NCBI GenBank assembly: GCA_964413425.1
Contig: CAYPST010000012.1
Location: forward strand, 1 to 64,000
DNA length: 64,000 nucleotides
Direction: 5' to 3'
Origin: DATFLS01 sp964413425
GTDB lineage: Bacteria; Fidelibacterota; JAANXI01
The notes beneath the pieces are model-generated. The model searched no databases, was not told the DNA's origin, and worked only from the letters and a program-made list of their open reading frames with translations. The translations under genes and the position numbers were made by a program. Within the stretch, counting starts at the first letter, position 1, and each line of letters begins with the position of its first letter. Shown piece after piece: positions 61,770-64,000 of this stretch.

Positions 61770-64000
61770 TTACTCGTCGGGTAAAAGTCCACTCATATCA
61801 GCTGAAACGATCATACTCCTCTTTTGATCCGACGGGATCCCGAAAAATACCTTCCCTTGTTCTTTGTGCACCAGTATTGCTATCAACAGATACATACTCC
61901 CGGCGAGCCCAAGGGTCACCGTCCAGCCGAACCACTTGGCCAGGATCACCGCCAGGACAGCACCGGTGACCGAGGCGACTCCGTTGACCCCCCAGAACCA
62001 AGGAATCCGATGGCGCAATCCCCGCACTGCCGCGTATCGCATGAGGAGCGGAAAGAGGAATCCCAGGAAGGCTCCCGTGCCGAAGAGCAAGGCGAGCAGC
62101 CGCAACTTACTCCAAATGCTTATGGTAAAACGTGGCTGTACCATCAAGGCCAGGAAGAGAACAAGAAGTCCCCCGCTTCCTGCTGAAGCGAGCTGGAATT
62201 TTGAAAGAATAGAGGAACTATGTATCCGGTGACTGACAAAGCTACCAATACCAGTCCCTGACAACAAAGTTGCCAGCAACACGGAAAGCGCCAGGGTCGG
62301 ATTGCCAAAATAGGGGAGAATCTTCTGGAAGAGCGCAATTTCCGCCATCATGTATCCCATGCCAAGCAGAGAAAAGAACCCGAGGAGTGACTTCAATGAA
62401 TTGTGGCAGGCAAGCAAATACTCTTCACCCGGTTGTTTCCGGGTCGCTTTCCATAGCAATCCGACCAGCATGGATGCAAAGAGGAGAAAGATGGACGTGA
62501 TGGTGGATGGCAAACCTCGTTTGAAATCGTAAAAGAATGGTCGATCATCGGTTACCGGTGATACATCAAACGGATAATTGAAAAATGCTGACGTACTGCT
62601 GTAAATATCCCGGGCGATGTAGAAGAGTTTCGGATTGAACATGTACTGCATCACATGCATTCCATTCTCCAGCATGTACATGGATTTTCGTTGCTGGATA
62701 TATGGGAAGTAGGATACCTGCGCTGTCAGGTGATATCGGTGCATCTCATCATGTCGGATACGGGCTTCTTCCTCTGTAAACTCCGACTTCTTCACCACCA
62801 ACAGTCCGAGCATGCCATCGCTGATGGTATACATATGCCGCATCGCTGCCTCTTCATGGATACCCCGGTTTTCAAAGGCTTTAATGGTTGTCAGGACCAG
62901 CCGGAGGATTTCCGGTTCCCCATGGGCCAGGATCATCAGGCGGCCTTCGGGCGTGAGATGATCCAGATAGTCCTGGATGGCTTCCACCGTAAACAGGAAA
63001 TCCTCGGTGAGTGCATATCCTTCATATCCCCGTTTACTTTTCGTCACTGGAATGGCCAGCATGATCACATCGTACTTCTCTGATGACTGCCGCACAAATT
63101 GGCGACCCTCCCCGACCACCAATTGGAACGAAGAGTCGTTCTGGTAGATGTTCCCATTATAGTCCGCATATTGACGGACCAGGGAAACAATCTCCGGATT
63201 CACTTCGACCGCGGTAGTGTGCTTCACGCCTGCCATCCTGGTGATGACCACATCCTTGCCACCGCCCGGACCGATCACCAATGCCGAGTCCTTTTCAGTT
63301 TCCTCCAGAAACGCAAAGGGGAAGAACTGTAATCCCCATAGAGAGAATGCAGAGGAGAGCGCTGAACCAGGCAGGGCCTCTGACCGGTGAATCATGGGGG
63401 TCCCGGCGGCCCCGTCAATAAACAGCACCAGCTGGTGGGGAGTCCGGGGATCCTTGACCAGATCTGTCCGGCCAAAGGCACTCCACTTGCTCTCCAGAAT
63501 GGTGCCATCCCCCTTCTCACCGGCTGTGAGACGATACAGGTCTTTCTCTTGATCTGCCCCAACGGGCACAGACGGCAATAATCCCAGCAGGAAATACATT
63601 AGGAAGCCGGTAGCTGCTGTCAAGGAGACCACCACGCTTACCGGATGCTTTCGTTGATGCAGGGTGAACAGTGCGACCGCTATGGCCGCACTCAGTCCCG
63701 CAAACAGTGCAGCGCCGGCGCCCCCAAATATCTGTAACAAACCATAGGCCAAGAGAGATCCAACACCAGCACCGGCCAGGTCCGCACCGTAAAGCACTGA
63801 GGACTGATTGGCATACTGTTGGAAAAGCCAGGACATTCCAAATCCGCCAAACATGAATGGCAAATGGGCCACCACGAGATACACGTAAAACCCCCGCTTA
63901 AGCGTCTCGGGATTATTCGCCAGCGGAAGTGTGACCAGTGCATAGATGACCACGGGAATTGCAATGGCGGTCAGATGGATTCCAACGATCCCGGCTGATG
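61770..64000 (-). CDS. Membrane spermidine-synthase-like protein (incomplete at window edge)
   Basis: The frame is open to the window end, so the N-terminus lies outside. 743 residues are visible: about 5 membrane helices, then a spermidine synthase-like methyltransferase fold (VIGPGGGKDVVITRMAGVKH, VEVNPEI, KYDVIMLAIP, LTPEGRLMILAHG), then about 7 more helices. Such SpeE-domain proteins fused to transporter-like helices are common and their substrates unknown. The loop expected to carry polyamine residues reads EGYALTEDFLFTVEAIQDYL. Convergent with the mrdA remnant. The last annotated start (63953, GTG) is not the true start: the frame upstream (SAGIVGIHLTAIAIP) continues in the family pattern. 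Confidence 0.85.
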   Translation of the reverse strand, partial: SAGIVGIHLTAIAIPVVIYALVTLPLANNPETLKRGFYVYLVVAHLPFMFGGFGMSWLFQQYANQSSVLYGADLAGAGVGSLLAYGLLQIFGGAGAALFAGLSAAIAVALFTLHQRKHPVSVVVSLTAATGFLMYFLLGLLPSVPVGADQEKDLYRLTAGEKGDGTILESKWSAFGRTDLVKDPRTPHQLVLFIDGAAGTPMIHRSEALPGSALSSAFSLWGLQFFPFAFLEETEKDSALVIGPGGGKDVVITRMAGVKHTTAVEVNPEIVSLVRQYADYNGNIYQNDSSFQLVVGEGRQFVRQSSEKYDVIMLAIPVTKSKRGYEGYALTEDFLFTVEAIQDYLDHLTPEGRLMILAHGEPEILRLVLTTIKAFENRGIHEEAAMRHMYTISDGMLGLLVVKKSEFTEEEARIRHDEMHRYHLTAQVSYFPYIQQRKSMYMLENGMHVMQYMFNPKLFYIARDIYSSTSAFFNYPFDVSPVTDDRPFFYDFKRGLPSTITSIFLLFASMLVGLLWKATRKQPGEEYLLACHNSLKSLLGFFSLLGMGYMMAEIALFQKILPYFGNPTLALSVLLATLLSGTGIGSFVSHRIHSSSILSKFQLASAGSGGLLVLFLALMVQPRFTISIWSKLRLLALLFGTGAFLGFLFPLLMRYAAVRGLRHRIPWFWGVNGVASVTGAVLAVILAKWFGWTVTLGLAGSMYLLIAILVHKEQGKVFFGIPSDQKRSMIVSADMSGLLPDE

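Overview
The window is bacterial chromosome of roughly balanced base composition. The genes are dense and mostly on the minus strand. It holds a 13-gene complex I operon with a fused nuoCD, an ETF/acyl-CoA dehydrogenase operon, an aconitase, glutamate synthase, a P-II/NtrBC-type signalling set and Feo iron uptake, with a lipoprotein-rich envelope (lgt plus three lipoboxes). This fits a Gram-negative, respiring heterotroph. No rRNA or phylogenetic marker is present; an uncultured FCB-type lineage (Marinimicrobia, Calditrichota or similar) is only a guess from gene style.

Layout. 1-402: end of a dispersed repeat. 0.4-4.1 kb (+): etfB-etfA-acyl-CoA dehydrogenase. 4.1-8.4 kb (-): glycerophosphodiesterase, aconitase, queA with a clear terminator. 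8.7-23.4 kb (-): nuoA-B-CD-E-F-G-H-I-J-K-L-M-N in canonical order. 23.6-28.0 kb (-): rpiB, trpS, a CBS protein, a gutted MATE transporter, dGTPase. 28.3-29.6 kb: a zinc-type CDF exporter with its SmtB/CzrA-like repressor and a textbook operator. 29.8-37.0 kb: alanine-type aminotransferase, DUF1080 protein, lipoproteins, M23 peptidase, a secreted aldose epimerase and repeat-rich spacers. 37.2-44.9 kb: gltD, gltB and an inositol-monophosphatase family enzyme. 45.0-48.3 kb: a structured repeat region, then feoAB behind a promoter overlapped by a Fur box and a leader of about 440 nt. 48.6-52.0 kb: a receiver protein, a lamin-tail lipoprotein and a decayed insertion sequence. 52.1-55.2 kb: NtrC-type regulator, histidine kinase and P-II protein. 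55.7-59.3 kb (-): a six-gene operon (SnoaL-like, YHS, ICMT-like, Lgt, Rieske, HMA protein). 59.8-61.6 kb (+): remnants of csoR, copA and mrdA. The end carries an incomplete membrane spermidine-synthase-like gene.

The most interesting signal is the HMA-domain gene at 55.7-56.5 kb. Its reading frame is broken only by one TGA, placed where the first metal-binding cysteine of the GMTC motif belongs. A GGG-loop hairpin at the right distance downstream resembles a bacterial SECIS element, so this is a candidate selenocysteine metallochaperone encoded next to a Rieske protein. The second theme is three genes (MATE transporter, csoR/copA, mrdA) that keep both ends but have lost their catalytic middle, which is either real short-homology deletion or mis-assembly. 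Further points are a dispersed intergenic repeat family and the long Fur-controlled feo leader.
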